Shown here: positions 44,978 through 57,350 of the stretch, piece after piece
How the letters are laid out: the number at the start of each line of letters is the position of its first letter
Numbering within the stretch: the stretch's first letter is position 1
Assembly: GCA_031002005.1 (NCBI GenBank)
Contig: CM061921.1
Location: forward strand, 129,254,036 to 129,318,035
Direction of reading: 5' to 3'
Length of the DNA: 64,000 nt
DNA from: Vandiemenella viatica
Taxonomy: Eukaryota > Arthropoda > Insecta > Orthoptera > Morabidae
The notes under the pieces: model-generated
What the model was told of the DNA's origin: nothing
Seen by the model: the letters and a program-made list of their open reading frames with translations, nothing else
The model's database searches: none
Made by a program: the position numbers and the translations under genes

Positions 44978-46380
44978 AAAAAAATAGATAGGGAAAATAA
45001 CCCAACACTCACCAAAATTGAAGGTTGAAGTGGTGCAACGGACACACAAAACATGAGCTGAACACAGCGGTATAATATTTTGGTTTAAACCCATATTCGC
45101 GCAGGGAGATGTGCACACACCGAGGATTACTGCATCCGTAAGCATTCAGATTCGGAAAGTGATGGGGTTATTTTCTCTAACCTTTGTTCCTTATAACAAC
45201 TTCTTTGCAACACAAATTCATAATGCACACATAAATAAAAACTTGAAGGCTGGTATACACTGTCTGAATGACTGCTACAGAGAGAAGAGGCTGTTTTATG
45301 AGGAGACTAAAGATACTTTAGGCAACTGTTGGTGCCAATATAGAAAATCAGCCCAAACACAGATTTCATTTGTATGGTTCTCCAGCCACATTGATTTATT
45401 ATATCAGCAACAGTGCTATGGCTTTCAACAGAGGACTGCCGTGTCTGTTGCCACTGTCACCTATCTATTGTCGCAATAAGTGTGTACACAGTAACCGTCC
45501 ACAGTGACGTCGTGCCCGAGGTTGACAGTCAGACGGGCTTGTTGGTCATCCATTTTTCTAAGTAAATATGACCAAATATGGTCAAGTTCTAACACACTAC
45601 TAGCAATCATGTTACTAGGTCTATTCTCTATTATTAGCACTTCCCAAAATTTGCCTGGGCTACTGCCTGCTTTCTTTGGTGACAACACTGGTCTTGTCAA
45701 ATAAAATCTTATCCAGGCTGAATGTTGAGCTACAACAACCTTGCTTACATTGTTGTTTTTTAAAATGTCTGGCAAGTTCATTGAGCCTTTCCTTCATGGT
45801 GCATCCCATTTCCTTCAATGCATAATCAGCTCCAACTGCAGGGAATTTGACAAATGCCAAGCATTTTTACATGCTTCCTCTTATAGTTGATACTTGCAAG
45901 CACAGTCAAATCTTCTTGGGAACACTTTTTATGGGACAAATGCTCTTTTTTTAAGTAGGTGACCAATCTTATCTGTCACTCCCAGGATGTACGGCAGTTC
46001 AGCCACTGAGCTGTATGGTAGTTTGTTGTTCTGTCCCAATGATGCTGCAGTGTGAGATAAAGAAGTGGTGCTAAGGCTTTATCACAGGCAGCAAGACTAT
46101 AGCTATTGGCTAGAAACATCTCCTTTAAATTCCTCCTTTCAGAGGTCACGCTCAGTTCATTATGTACTATAGATGCACTCAGAGTTAAATTTACAAAATT
46201 CTGTGTATTTACCACCAAAATATAATGGAAGTCTCCACAGAGATACATGTTGTATACTCCCCGGCCCAAGGAGGAGCCTTTTTTTTTTGCTAAGGAGATG
46301 TTTATCCAGTTCGACCTCGATAGTGTTCTTTCTACGAGTCTAGATGTTGAAAGTGTCATCGACATACCACTACCATAGCG
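44978..46380 (-). mobile_element. Penelope-like element, minus strand, decayed
   Basis: On the minus strand the order is RT catalytic motif YVDDTFNI (YVDD at 46355-46366), a degenerate RT thumb, a broken GIY-YIG region near 45760-45870, then IENRPSNM and LELDHIWSYLL near 45555-45640, which match the PLE C-terminus. The motif GGTGAGTGTTGGGTTATTTT at 44985-45015 lies at the 3' end, which suggests that the dispersed terminal motif belongs to this PLE family. Frames shift repeatedly; inactive. Confidence 0.75.
45461..46366 (-). pseudogene. PLE reverse transcriptase/GIY-YIG remnant
   Basis: Coding debris of the element above. One frame (45461-45781) carries LARH-like and KNNVSKVVVAQHS residues and the C-terminal IENRPSNM and HIWSYLL block. 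Another (45660-45860) carries ADYALKEMGCTMKERLNELA, which corresponds to the YIGxTGxTIxxRxxEH stretch of the nuclease with the YIG lost. The catalytic YVDD is still spelled out at the 5' end of the fragment. Confidence 0.75.
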
Positions 46381-47224
46381 ATGGTTTCAGGGTGGAATTG
46401 TGGATGATGAAAATGGCGCGTCCACATTGGGGCAACATTATGCAACTTTTGTTGGAACTAATGTAGCTACAAGTTGCAAAATACTTTTCCTGCCTGAAGT
46501 TTCAGTAAACAAACTGTTCTCACTAGTACTGCGATGTTGGCACTAGTTGTATCTCTATTCAACTGAAAGCAACATTCTATACTGCAGTAGTGTAAGCACA
46601 AATGTGTGAGCAGTTGAACTAGTGGAAACGATTTTTTTTTTTTTATTTTCAGTATAGTTATTTTTGTCATAATGGGTGATAATTACTGATTTTATATTTC
46701 CACTTATGTTTCCAAGAAAGAATATCTTATTTTCTAATATACAAAATTTAAAAAAAAAATTATTAATTTCCTGCAAAACTCAACATACCAGAATATGGCA
46801 CTTTACCAGGATCTAATAAATTACTGCTATTTTCATTTTTAAAGGATGATGCTTTCGCTTTATCACTAAATTTACCGAAACCTTACTCCAGAACACAAGA
46901 GAAACATACTCCCAAAATAATATTCAATTACTCTTTCAGTAGGACATGGACAATATCAGAACATGTTTACGGAATTTTAAATTCAGTATATTTAGAAAAC
47001 CATTACTTTTGCAACAGGAAACTGCAGAAGTTGTTGTTATACAATACAATACATTCGTTTTCCATAGATTTCGATACAGAAGTCTCGTTCAACACAGTAG
47101 AAGGAGTTGTAAATTAAAAATCATTTTAATTTTTTTCTGAATTAAATCTTATCATCTGCTAGGGAGAAACTGTGAGGGAGTCTCCAGCTGCACCCACCCC
47201 TCATAAGGTTCTCCCGTTGATGAA

Positions 47225-47332
47225 GGGTTTATCCCAAAAATTACTTTATTATTTGTGTCTTTTCTGTGTGTTCGCGTGCCACATCCATTATCTAAAGGTA
47301 ATTGGTGGCTCATTTCCCTATCCTAATTTCAT
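47225..47332 (+). repeat. Dispersed terminal motif copy
   Basis: GGTAATTGGTGGCTCATTTC then CCTATCCTAATTTC, a plus-strand diverged version of the terminal motif. A (CA)n tract (47346-47364) follows. Confidence 0.5.
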
Positions 47333-47377
47333 TCCTATATATATTTACACACACACACACACACTCAGCCACCAATG

Positions 47378-47922
47378 TTAAAATTCCCAAATTCTTGAAC
47401 AGCTCCTTACATGAATTCTTATTACTCGCTGAACTCTGTCTCTGTGGGTAGAATTGCCCCAGAATATTATTTCATATGACATTAAGGAGTGAAAATAAGC
47501 AAAATAAACTAGCTCCCTCATACGGAGATCACCTACAGCTGAAATTGTATGAATTGCAAATGTGGTTGCACCCAATCGCTTCAGTAAGTCAGAAACATGT
47601 ACCCTGTAATTTAAATTATGATTATTATGCAAACCTAGAAGTTTCACATACTCTACCTCTTGAATGGACTGGCTTGCAAATTTTATGTTTATGTCTGGTG
47701 TTAATCTGTGTGATATACCGAATTTCATTTATTGAGTTTTATCAAAGTTTAAAGACAAGCCATTAGCTGTAAACCATTTATTAATAAGACCAAAAACATA
47801 ATTGAAAATACGTTTTGTAAATAAATCTGGAGTATTTTTATTTCCTATGTTTGTGTCATCTGCAAATTGGTCAAATTTTGAGTTTTTATTTGCAACACAG
47901 GGTAGATCATTTATATACAGAG
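47378..47922 (-). pseudogene. LINE reverse transcriptase, C-terminal part
   Basis: Minus-strand frame: LYINDLPCVANKNS near 47880-47920, FADDTNIGNK with the catalytic Asp pair near 47845-47875, then LSLNFDKTQ, and a long frame from 47728 reading EYVKLLGLHNNHNLNYRVHV, TISAVGDLRMRELVYFAYFH and SYEIIFWGNSTHRD. This is the thumb region of a CR1/Jockey-type LINE. One stop follows DKTQ. The upstream RT is cut off exactly where the Tc1-like element begins and is not found beyond it. Confidence 0.88.
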
Positions 47923-48034
47923 CTAGTCAAAATGATTACAGTGATTTCAAAAAATTACTACAGATTTATTATTTGACATATACTTACAAGATTACACAGA
48001 TATATAAACAAAATGTGAAAGTTTTTTTGAGTGT

Positions 48035-49372
48035 CTACAGATACTCAATATGTGCATCTTTAATGACTCTGCACACATCATGTCTATAATCAAGTTCCCC
48101 TATCCGATGTAGCATGTCTCTGTCAATGAGATCAAATGCATTGGTGATGCGAACCCACAGGTCTGGCAGATCAACTGGTACTGGTGGCACAAAACCCCAA
48201 ACAAAGAAGTCGCAGGGGGTTAGGTCAGGGAAACGAGGAGGCCATGACATCAGCTGACGATCAGCATACCCAGTAAGACCAATCCATCTGCTTGGAATTC
48301 TGGTGTTTAGGAAATTACAGACAACTAGAGAAAAATGGGGCGGAGCACCGTCCTACTGGAAAATATGTTCACTGTCAGCTTCCAGAAGTGGCATGAGCCA
48401 ATTGTGCAACATTTGCAGATAGATTTTCCCTGTGATCAGCACCTCATTAAAGATAAAAGGCCTATAAAGTTTCTTTTGTGAGATCGCGCAAAACACGTTA
48501 ACTTTGGGAGAGTCACGAACGTGCTGCACATAAGAATGGGGGTTTTTGGTACCCCAAATGCACACATTGCGCCTGTTCACTTTTCCACTCAAATAAAAGT
48601 GGCCTCATCACTAAACACAAGTTTTTCTGTGAATGTTTCATCTTGTTCTAGACATTGGGCACAGAATTGAAAATGACACACTTCATCGTTGTACGACAGT
48701 GCTTGTAGCAACTATAACCTGCAGGGCTGCATACACAGTCGCTTCTGTAGGATTCTCCAAACAGTCTTCTGTGGAATACCTAATTCCCTGCTCGCTCGAG
48801 GAGTAGGCTTCTGTGGGCTACGAATGTAAGAGGTGCGCACATGTTCAACGGTTTCTTCAGACACTGGAGGGCGACCCATTATTTTACCTTTACAAAGGCA
48901 TCCCGTGGCTTTAAACTGTTGATACAAACACCGAATGGTATTGTTCTAGACATTGGGCAAAGAATTGAAAATGACGCACTTCATCGTTGTATGACAGTGC
49001 TTGTAGCAACTATAACATGCAAGGCTGCATACACAGTCGCTTCTGTAGGATTCTCCAAACAGTCTTCTGTGGAATACCTAATTCCCTGCTCGCTCGAGGA
49101 GTAGACTTCTGTGGGCTACGAATGTAAGAGGCGCGCACATGTTCAACGCTTTCTTCAAACACAGGAGGACGACCCATTATTTTACCTTTACAAAGGCATA
49201 CCGTGGCTTTAAACTGTTGATACCAACACCGAATGGTATTGACACGCAGGGGATCCTTGCCAAACTTTGTTCTAAAGTGTCACTGAACAGTTACCACAGA
49301 CAGAGTCGAATCAAATTCGAGAACAACGTACGCTTTCTCACTTTCAGTCATCTTGCTCTCTAGCGCTCTAGT
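48035..49372 (-). pseudogene. Tc1/mariner-type transposase with duplicated segment
   Basis: On the minus strand the frame begins MTESEKAYVVLEFDSTLSVV near 49310-49372 (helix-turn-helix) and reads FKATGCLCKGKIMGRPPVSE with a linker and second HTH (QKTVWRILQKRL). The catalytic part includes FQ-stop-DGAPPHFS near 48355, with TAG in place of a Gln codon, and SWPPRFPDLTPCDFFVWGF from 48250 with the last Asp, then LDYRHDVCRVIKDAHIEYL to the stop. The linker region occurs twice because of the 298-bp duplication. This type is widespread in insects. Inactive because of the stop and the duplication. Confidence 0.88.
48643..49241. repeat. 298-bp tandem duplication inside the element
   Basis: Unit 1 (48643-48940) and unit 2 (48941-49241) begin with TTGTTCTAGACATTGGGC and end in CGAATGGTATT. 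They differ by scattered substitutions (GGGCACAGAA versus GGGCAAAGAA, GTTGTACGAC versus GTTGTATGAC), so the duplication is not an assembly echo of identical reads. Confidence 0.93.
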
Positions 49373-49808
49373 GGCCACCGCGGGAAGCTTGCATTTAGTG
49401 CAATCGAAACTTGGAGAGCCACTTGTCTTATAACAGCAAACCCCATCATCGTACCTATTATGGGACAGCCAAAAGAAAAATCGTGAAATCGCTGCAATCA
49501 TTTTGACTAGTCATGTTTATTAAAAACAATAGTGGCCACAATAGAGAGAGTGGCATAGCTGGAAAGGGCTGGGGAAGGGGATGGGGATGGTGCAGTCCAC
49601 ACTGGGTGTCACCCATCTAGGGGTGACATCCGCATTTCATGAAATGAAATAGTCTGAAACAATGTAATACAAAAATGAAACAGTATTGATAGACTTCTCG
49701 TATCCTTTGGTTTCAAAATATTCCTAATTTTACTGTCTTAAATATAATTTTTAAGTTGATGTACTACTTTTCAAAAATGCAATCCAGTGTGCTTTTGATA
49801 CTGTAGAG

Positions 49809-49960
49809 TAGTGTTTCTCAAACTTTTAGCCTCCATGTAACCCTGTAAAATTTTCCAGGCCCTGGTGAACCCCTTGACAAAAAACTGTGACCTAGCGACA
49901 ATGAGCAACAATGAGTCTGCAATTATGTAAACCTTGTGTACCCCTCTTTGAGAAACAATG
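49809..49960. mobile_element. hAT-type MITE, 152 bp
   Basis: The tips TAGTGTTTCTCAAAC and, inward from the right, CATTGTTTCTCAAAG are imperfect inverted repeats. They are flanked by exact 8-bp duplications CTGTAGAG (49801-49808 and 49961-49968). The size and 8-bp duplication fit a hAT MITE. The outer word GTTTCTCAAA is typical of hAT termini of the CAGxGTTTCTCAA type. Confidence 0.9.
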
Positions 49961-50312
49961 CTGTAGAGTATAATTACTGGCAAAACTGGACGCTTAAAGA
50001 GAATATCACTCTATGTCTCCAATCATAGGACATCACCGTACATGCTGTCCGTGAGTTCATAACTCTTGTTTGATTTGTTAGAAGAAGCAGTGGCAATAAT
50101 GTAAGTTTACTTGGACAGTTATTGTTTGAAGGGAGGATGTTTGAAACTAAAGGAAAGATACCAGCATCTAAAATTGCTAAAACCAAGGTAAGTAGACAGT
50201 TAGATTGAAATTTCTCATAATTATTTTTGTTTAAATGTTGTTTTCTTCTTCTGAAACTGAATTAAAAATCCCAGCCAAGTGTATTTCTGAACATGCATAG
50301 TTTTGGCTTCCA

Positions 50313-50564
50313 TTTTTTTTTTTTTTTTTTTGTAACTGCTTTACGTCTCTTTTTAACATCGAGGTCTTTAGAGACGGGAAAGGATGGGGGCAAGGAATGG
50401 GAAGGAATTCGGCCATGGCCTTTTGAAGGAAGCATCCTGGCATTGCCTGGAGTGATTTGGGGAAACCATGGAAAACCCAAATCTGGATGCCCGGACGGGG
50501 ATTCGAACCGCCGTCCTCCCGAATGCGAGGCGAGAACGCTAACCGTTACACCGCCCCGCTCGGT
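50313..50564 (-). mobile_element. tRNA-derived SINE, family A (best copy)
   Basis: The minus strand starts ACCGAGCGGGGCGGTGTAAC at 50564, with A box GGTGTAACGGTTAGCG and B box GGCGGTTCGAATCCCCG. The body follows (GGGCATCCAGATTTGGGTTT, CATGGTTTCCCCAAATCACT) and the tail is a 19-base poly(A), seen as T at 50313-50331. CCATTTTT on both sides may be the target duplication. Confidence 0.93.
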
Positions 50565-52254
50565 CCATTTTTGTTGTCTGGTGATGACTTAAGTTCGGCA
50601 GTTTTACGGATGGCATAAAATTCAATTTTTTAAAATTGTTTTTCTTATTTAAAATTCAATGAACTATCAAGCTAAGATTCATAAGTACACTGAAGTATGG
50701 TTTCGTTATTTGGAAGCACATATCTTGTTAGAGAAATCGAAAAGTCAGTAAATACTTTAAACTTTTCTTTCATGTAAGTTTGCTTTGCTTTCTACTGAAT
50801 TAGAATATGCAAATGTGTTAATGATTTTTTAAAAAAAAAAAAAAATAAGTGCACGATTCAGTAGGTTAGATGCTAAGAATATTTCTCTCATGGATTACCT
50901 CTCTGTCACATAATGGTACCTAAATTATTACGCGATCCTCAAAATGACAGGGCTGTAAAACTTCTATTCCTGAGCTTTAATTATAAACTAAACGAACCTT
51001 CAAACTTTTTACAACATTTTTTAATATGCTAGGAATCTAAAATTTAAAGGTGGTGATGGTATTTGATACATACAATAGTATATTTAAGAGCCTGTAGTTA
51101 TAAATATTATGTCTTAGGAAGGTAGTAAAATACATCACTTTCTAAATACCACATGTAAAGATGACAGACATTGCAAAGGCATGTTTTTATATTATCTGAA
51201 CTGTTGTTTATTATTTTTCAATCATGTTATTTTATTTATTCCTATTTTTTATGAGGGCACTTAATGTAAAGTTGCTTCTCTGATGATACAGTGGGTCCAG
51301 AATTGCTTCTAATTAGATGAAGCCATTTCTGTTAACTTACTCTCCATATCCTTTATTCAACTCTTGTTCTTTACCGATTCTGATTGCATTTTATGGTTAC
51401 GGAAAGGGTGTCAGCTATAGGTGAAAATGTGTCAACATTGCGATCCTGTCTAATTCAGTATCAACTACAGGAGGAGGCGAAGAAGTTCATTAAAAAAATA
51501 AAATACATATGTTAGCATTCACAATTTGCTAGCAACTGTCATACGGTTATGTAATGGAACAGAAATAGCCAGGAAGCAGAAAATGACTATAAAATATATA
51601 TATTTTTTAAACAGTGTGGTAAGACATTTAGAAAATGGGCAAAAATTCTGAACGTTTCGACAATTGGTACGCATTTCTTATCTGTCAAATGATTAGTAAA
51701 AATAATGTAAAATATTTCTAGGTGCTCATGAATATGATATTGAATGCTAATTCTTGACTATTTAAATAATATAAACCAAAATCTGAAAAAATCGAGTTTC
51801 ACGTCATACATAAAACATTTGATCTTTAAGAAAATTAAAGAACAGTAACATTAAATTTTTGACATTAATATTATGCCATTGCTTACAAAACACAAGATTT
51901 TCATATTTTTTACCAAGACTATGTATACAAATAGACATATCAGCACCTCCGTGACACTGATGGATAACGTTTAATTTAGCTGTTGGTACCAAAAAAATTG
52001 AGATATGCCTCACACATCTAAGAAGAGAAGATGTGGATTTTAGCAGTGGAAAGAGAAAGAATCTAAAACTGATGTAGTTCAAAGCATATCTGGATCGATC
52101 TCCAAATATGTTACAAGAAGGTATCCGTAAGTCATCAAAAGAAACAGATTCTCATATCGATGCAAGGAATAAATTAGATAAAGTCAAATCATCTTCACAA
52201 AGCAAACAAGATATTAAAGATACAATCTACAGTACTCAAGAGATGTGTATCAAT
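50565..52254. other. Intron sequence; no feature recognised
   Basis: AT-rich stretch inside the 16.4-kb SLC41 intron. No terminus or protein motif was found on either strand. Confidence 0.5.
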
Positions 52255-52433
52255 GGATAATACCAGTTCTTGATACTGTAAGAATGAAGACTTTCCCGGT
52301 GTATAACTGCAATTAAGTCTTCACTGGTGTACCACCAGATTCTGTTGTGAAAACACGATATTTCAATGATTAGGTCCATCGTCTTCCTCAGGTGCAAAAA
52401 CATCTGTACTGGTCGGCTGACTGACAGATACTG
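52255..52433 (-). repeat. Inverted repeat partner of 55157-55330
   Basis: Read on the minus strand it has GCACCTGAGGAAGACGATGG, AATCATTGAAATATCGTG and GTGGTACACCAGTGAAGACT, all of which recur on the plus strand at 55198-55290 with a few changes. The CCTGAGGAAGACGATGG word followed by a GAAATATCGTG-type word resembles Penelope-type 3' ends. Confidence 0.75.
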
Positions 52434-52559
52434 AGACAGCTGAACAACAACACAATACATCATATAGATAGCTTGTGCTACATTATTTACTGCACTCCCA
52501 GGTTAGAAACCTTTTACTGCTGTCTGTATTTGCTTTTTTGAAGTGACTTTTTGGCTAAG

Positions 52560-54120
52560 TCATCAGTAGGTTAATGCGGTATGTTTGTTGTTCTCTTGTT
52601 GATGTGGCATGAGGGCAGTGATGCGCTGCGTAGCTGCATGAGCAGTGTCATCACCACCATGAGCTGGTTGCTGAATCCAGTACGGTAGGCGTGGCAGTGG
52701 TCCGCTGTTCTACCTTCTCCGTGGCCAGCCGGCTTCCAGCAGGAGCCAGGAGCTGCTGGTTGTTGAGCATGGTGGCACGCAGCCAGCCGCGGATGCTACC
52801 CTTGTGCAGTCATGGCCACCAGTCTGTGGTAGTGGGGAAGCTGGCTGGAGCTGGCTTCGTGGCGGGCTCGCTTGGTGGCTGCTGCCTCTTTCGGGTGACA
52901 ATTCGCCTGAAGTTTCTTCTTGGTTTCACAACCAGAAAAGCAAGCCACATGCCTTCTACATCAGTTGCAGCAGACTGCTTCTGCTCTGGCTGCGGATCAG
53001 TCAGCTACTCGGTGGTAAGCCCCACATCTGATGCACCTGCGTTGTTTGGTGTAGTCGCTCTAATGGTGTCCATGATTTTGGCAGTTGAAACAGTGCTGGA
53101 GCTCAGGAGAAGGCTTTTTACTGGCGGCCCTCTTAACCCGCTCCCTCCACAGTGTACCAATAGCCACAGGCGGTGACTGGCGTGGTGGGCTGGGCTACTC
53201 CGTGATGCAGCTAATGCCCATGTCATACAGCAGGCTGGAGGCCTTCATCTGCCCAAAGGGCAGGAGGCTAAAATGTTGATGCCATCTTAAACTGGCCAGC
53301 AGAACAGTGGCAGCTCTGTGGCCAGCAGAAGCTGTACATAGAGGCTTCCCCAGTTGCCTGAGTAAGGCACCAGTACGGGTAGGAGTGGTCCCTCATCCGT
53401 GGCTGGTGCTGACTCCCTCTCCTCCAGGGAAGGCATAGGTGACTCTGGTACTGCAAGGCTACCCGCTGTGTCACCCTGGGTAAGGATGGCAGGCGTTTCT
53501 GGAATTTTGAAGATGGGTGCTTCAGTTTGTGGTTCATGGCTTCCAGTAGCCGGCAGTTTTTTCCACTGAAGAGGCGGGGATTTTTTTCTCTGTGACCTGC
53601 CAGTCCTTGGTTGCTGCTAGTTGTTGTTTCCTGAATTCTCTCTTGCACTTCCCGTTTAGCCTTCAGAAGAATTTCTTCAGGCAAAAATCTTCACCGAAGA
53701 CCAGCGGACAGGTACCCAAAGCTTCTGGGCACATGTGTCCACTTGCTGCCACCTCGCCATGGATGAGCTTCATGTCTTCTACCCGGTAATGAATCTCAGA
53801 GGCGTGGCACACACTGGGTAACTCGGCTGGCATGGACCAGCCATACTTCAGCTGATCATGAATGACCCAAAGTGTCCACGATGTAAAGAAGTCTTTGCAA
53901 AGCTAGCTCCTGGAAGTGGACCAAGGATGCAGTCCCGCACTTCCTTATATGCCCAACGGCTCTGTTCGCGGCATGCGCCTGGCTGCCAATAGGTGTGGTG
54001 CCTCTGTCTAGCTGCTGCCATAGATGGATCCTTACTGCGCCTCCATCAAGAGAACAACTATGAGTTCTGTGCCAGGCAACGCCCACACTATGAATGAAGT
54101 AATAATAGCAAGGACCAAGC
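52560..54120 (-). pseudogene. GC-rich gag-like retroelement remnant
   Basis: This block is markedly richer in GC than its neighbours. On the minus strand one frame reads MPAELPSVCHASEIHYRVED and IHGEVAASGHMCPEALGTCP (53715-53835), then KKIPASSVEKTAGYWK. Further on, RCIRCGAYHR and a VACFSGCE segment (52930-53025) suggest a CCHC-like knuckle, with stops between. This resembles ORF1/gag of a non-LTR element, but I cannot name a family. The plus-strand frame of 161 residues at 52691-53176 overlaps and is more likely a shadow. Confidence 0.4.
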
Positions 54121-55156
54121 CTTGACCAAGATCGTCACGCTACTTACACAGCTCATATCAACTCTAATCTCATACAGGGATTGAAAAGAAAAAGAATAAT
54201 AAGGATGAAAGCCGACAAACATAAATCTCAAACCCCGAATAAGATTTTTGTATAATTAAATTATTCAAAGAAAGAGCAGCCCCACATACAGTATCATACC
54301 CTATCCTGGCTAAAAAGAGCTAAAGCACTACAGCAGCCAGCCCCTGGACTACAGCCAGGGGAATAAAACATTAATTAAAAAATTATATAAAAGCTGTCTC
54401 AGTATCCTGTACCATATTTCAATAATTTTGTAGTTAGTATTCTAGTACAAGCCAGCCTATGTTAGCTGCAGGCCTGGACAGGCACTGAACATGAAACTGC
54501 GTTTTCAGATATCCGACTCCTCATACAAGGTCACAGAGCCAGCAGTTTCTACCATGAGAAATGACATTCGAAATGTTGTGGAACCTCCTAGAAGGACATC
54601 TCCAACTGGATCTTTAAAACTCTGCATTCACACCGTGTGATGCAAGCCAGGCAATAGGAAACACTCATCCCACTATGGAGAGACAGTCCAGAGACGTGTC
54701 CTGTACCGGCTCCCTTCGCAGTTTTTTCTTGAAGATCACGATGTAAACTTGCCACTCTTTGATTCAATGATTTAAGCAGTATTAGAAAAATTCACCACCA
54801 TAACCACCCCTCGTATGCTCACAGGAGGGGCTTGTACCAAACCTCCCATTATTTTATTCAGCCATTTGGTTATCGTGAGGAAGCAAAATTCACATCTGAG
54901 TATAGTTAGGATGTATTCGTTAGTTGCATCATTCCACTTGTTCTTTTGTAGAGATCAGGAATAAATGCCCATCAATCTCATCTCTAAAGTAATTTTCAAA
55001 TACCTCAAGTCATTAGTTAGAGTGATTTTAAGTGTTATCCAGCCTGTACTCGCAGACGCCAACTGGAAGAACCAAAAGTTGACGGTGAAGAGGCTGGACG
55101 AATTCACGTGTTAAACGGGGTAAGTCGAAGGTAATACTTTGCTCAAACATTACCAC

Positions 55157-55330
55157 CCGACAATCTGTCGATCAGCAGACCAGTACAGTTATTTTTGCAC
55201 CTGAGGGAGATTAGGAAGCTAGTCATCGAAATATGTTGTTTTCGCAACACAATCTGGCGGTACACCCATGAAGACTTCATTGCAGTTCTTGATACTGTTC
55301 GAAAAGAGATTATAAGAACTTTGTGTCCTT
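55157..55330 (+). repeat. Inverted repeat partner of 52255-52433
   Basis: Plus-strand copy: GCAGACCAGTACAGTTATTT, GCACCTGAGGGAGATTAGG, CATCGAAATATGTTGTTTTC and GGCGGTACACCCATGAAGAC. Together with its partner it brackets about 2.7 kb that includes the GC-rich block. Confidence 0.75.
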
Positions 55331-55889
55331 TTAGAATGGGTTTGATTTTAAATAAAGTCCTGATCATAGTTATTAAATTCTGTAAGACGCCTTGTAGTTA
55401 ATTAATTTACTGATTAATATAGTTTGTTAATGCTGCAGTCACCAGATGATGAAACCAAGCCAATTCTGAGCAGGAAATAGGAGAATAATTAATAAAGGTC
55501 ATTATGTTCATTAATAAACAACTCTATCAACGACATGTTTATTAAAAAAGCACATTAACTCTCATGAAATGGTTGGCCACCACCAAATTTCAAGGTAAAG
55601 GTTAATCAAAACTTCATTATCTGAAAGATTACAGAATTCTTGAAAGGAAAATTAGCATTTGTATCTGCTTCCAACTAAGTTATCTTCCATCACAACCTAA
55701 TGTTCACAGTGCGTCTCGGTACTGTTCCAACTTCACTTTTTTACACTCACTATTCCTCTCGACCACATCAAGTTCTTCTTAAACAAAGTCCACACACTAA
55801 AATTACAATGCACAGTAGCTATATCGGCCAATGCTTTAGCTACGCGAGCCACGCTCCACGACAATCTGGTTCCGACTGACTCAAATACA

Positions 55890-57200
55890 ATGTGTTAATC
55901 CATTTCTCAGGAACTACTTCGCAGTTGGCGGAAGGTTACTGTGATGTTACAAGATCATTAAAAAAGGAAGCAATGATTTGCAAAACAGGGAAGGATGATA
56001 TAATGCTGTGTACAGTAAAGGGTTTAAAACAAGAGGGGGTTGTAGAGATCTTTCAAGAGAATAGTTCTATAAGAAGATGCCTAATGATGAATAAATTCTG
56101 CGTACATGGATCAATCCCCCATAACTATCAATTTGTATTGCTTTTGTTGTAGTTTGTTTGCTGGCTATAATACAAATTCTGGATTTGCAATTGTGACTGG
56201 ATTTTAGAAGTGGTGGAAACTAAATCCTAAGCTGACAGAACATGAACCAAAAAACATCTGGAAAATTTTGAAAACTGGAAAACTTTAGAAAACGCAAAAC
56301 AATCTTGCAAGTAACTGATACTGAAAAACAAAAGTGGAAGGGCCTTTTATTTAGATTATTGAAAATTACTTTGTTTCTGGCTGAATAAAACCAAGCATTT
56401 CATGAACACAATGAAGGACATGGCTCTCCTAATAATGGCAGTTTCCTAGAATTGATCCAACTACTTTCAAAATATGTTATAGTACTGAAAGAGCAATTCT
56501 TGGACTTAAAACATAATAAACATCTGCCACTAGATACACAAAATGAATTCAATAGTGTCATACAAAATGCCATAAAGTCAAAAATTGTTATTGAAATTAA
56601 ATCAGTAAATTATTTTGATATTATGTTTGATAGCATATCCCTCATTTCATACATTGGTAAGATGTCTGTTTTGTGAAAACTGATAACAGAAAAGGGAAGT
56701 CAAAGAAGTATTCCTTAGATTTTTCCCTTAAAGGGAAAGAAAGCTGTTGATCTAGGAATGAAATTTTTAAGAAGTGATGGTTTAGATTATGTGATGTGTC
56801 GTTATCAAGGGTATGACAAATGCAGGTACTACCAGTGACGTACGTGGAGGAGTACAAGCCATTTTTAAATCAAAAAACATAAAACCATTTTCGATGGATG
56901 TACCAATCATTCAATTAATTTATAATGTCAACATTCATTTCCACAAAGTGCATCTTATGTATCATTTTCCTGAACCGAAGAAACTATTTTTAAAATTTTC
57001 TACATGTACACTAGTTGTTAGGAAGTGCTTACTGAACACAGCAAATCATCTGTTAAAAGACTTCCAATGACGCGTTGGAGAGCTCATTATGCTGTAGTAA
57101 AAGCACAAACAGAAAATTTTTGTGAGGTTGTAACTGCAATTAAAGAATTACATGATCAAAAAGGAAAACGAACCCAATGTAGCAACCCTCAGCGTGTGTA
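55890..57200 (+). pseudogene. ZMYM1-like hAT transposase remnant
   Basis: Plus-strand debris in the order of ZMYM1-like (DUF4371-type) hAT-derived proteins: IHFSGTTSQLAEGYCDVTRS near 55895-55955, then LIQLLSKYVIVLKEQFLDLK (56452-56512). PLDTQNEFNSVIQNAIKSKI and YFDIMFDSISLIS follow (56526-56650; the MFDS block is the usual IFDSTPDISH site with changes). A shifted RYQGYD and DVRGGVQAIFKSKN stretch (56798-56880), and KSSVKRLPMTRWRAHYAVVK (57043-57102) complete the order. Stops and frameshifts throughout. The hAT dimerisation tail was not found downstream. Confidence 0.85.
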
Positions 57201-57264
57201 CACCTCCCGAGCCTCATGACTCATTTTCTCCGTCATGAATAAGGTTTAATAACCGAAATATTGA

Positions 57265-57350
57265 GTTTATTTGTGTGTTCGTGATATATGTTCTTCTATT
57301 GTCGCTGCCTTCAACTTTGGTGAGTGATGAGTCATTTTTCCTTTCCTTGC
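57265..57350 (+). repeat. Dispersed terminal motif copy
   Basis: CGAAATATTGAGTTTATTTG (57257-57276), then TTGGTGAGTGATGAGTCATT and TTTCCTTTCCTTGCA. It is the plus-strand motif as at 58639-58755 and sits at the 3' edge of the hAT transposase remnant. Confidence 0.6.

Larger units (their letters stand above)
47923..49510 (-). mobile_element. Tc1/mariner-type element with internal duplication
   Basis: Both tips read CTAGTCAAAATGATT inward, with CTAGTCAAAATGATTACAGT on the left. The transposase is on the minus strand. Without the 298-bp duplication at 48643-49241 the element would be about 1.29 kb, the usual size. Confidence 0.9.

Noticed and set aside
52691..53176. 161-residue plus-strand frame in the GC-rich block
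   Set aside because: It overlaps minus-strand gag-like frames, shows no domain, and long frames arise by chance in GC-rich DNA.
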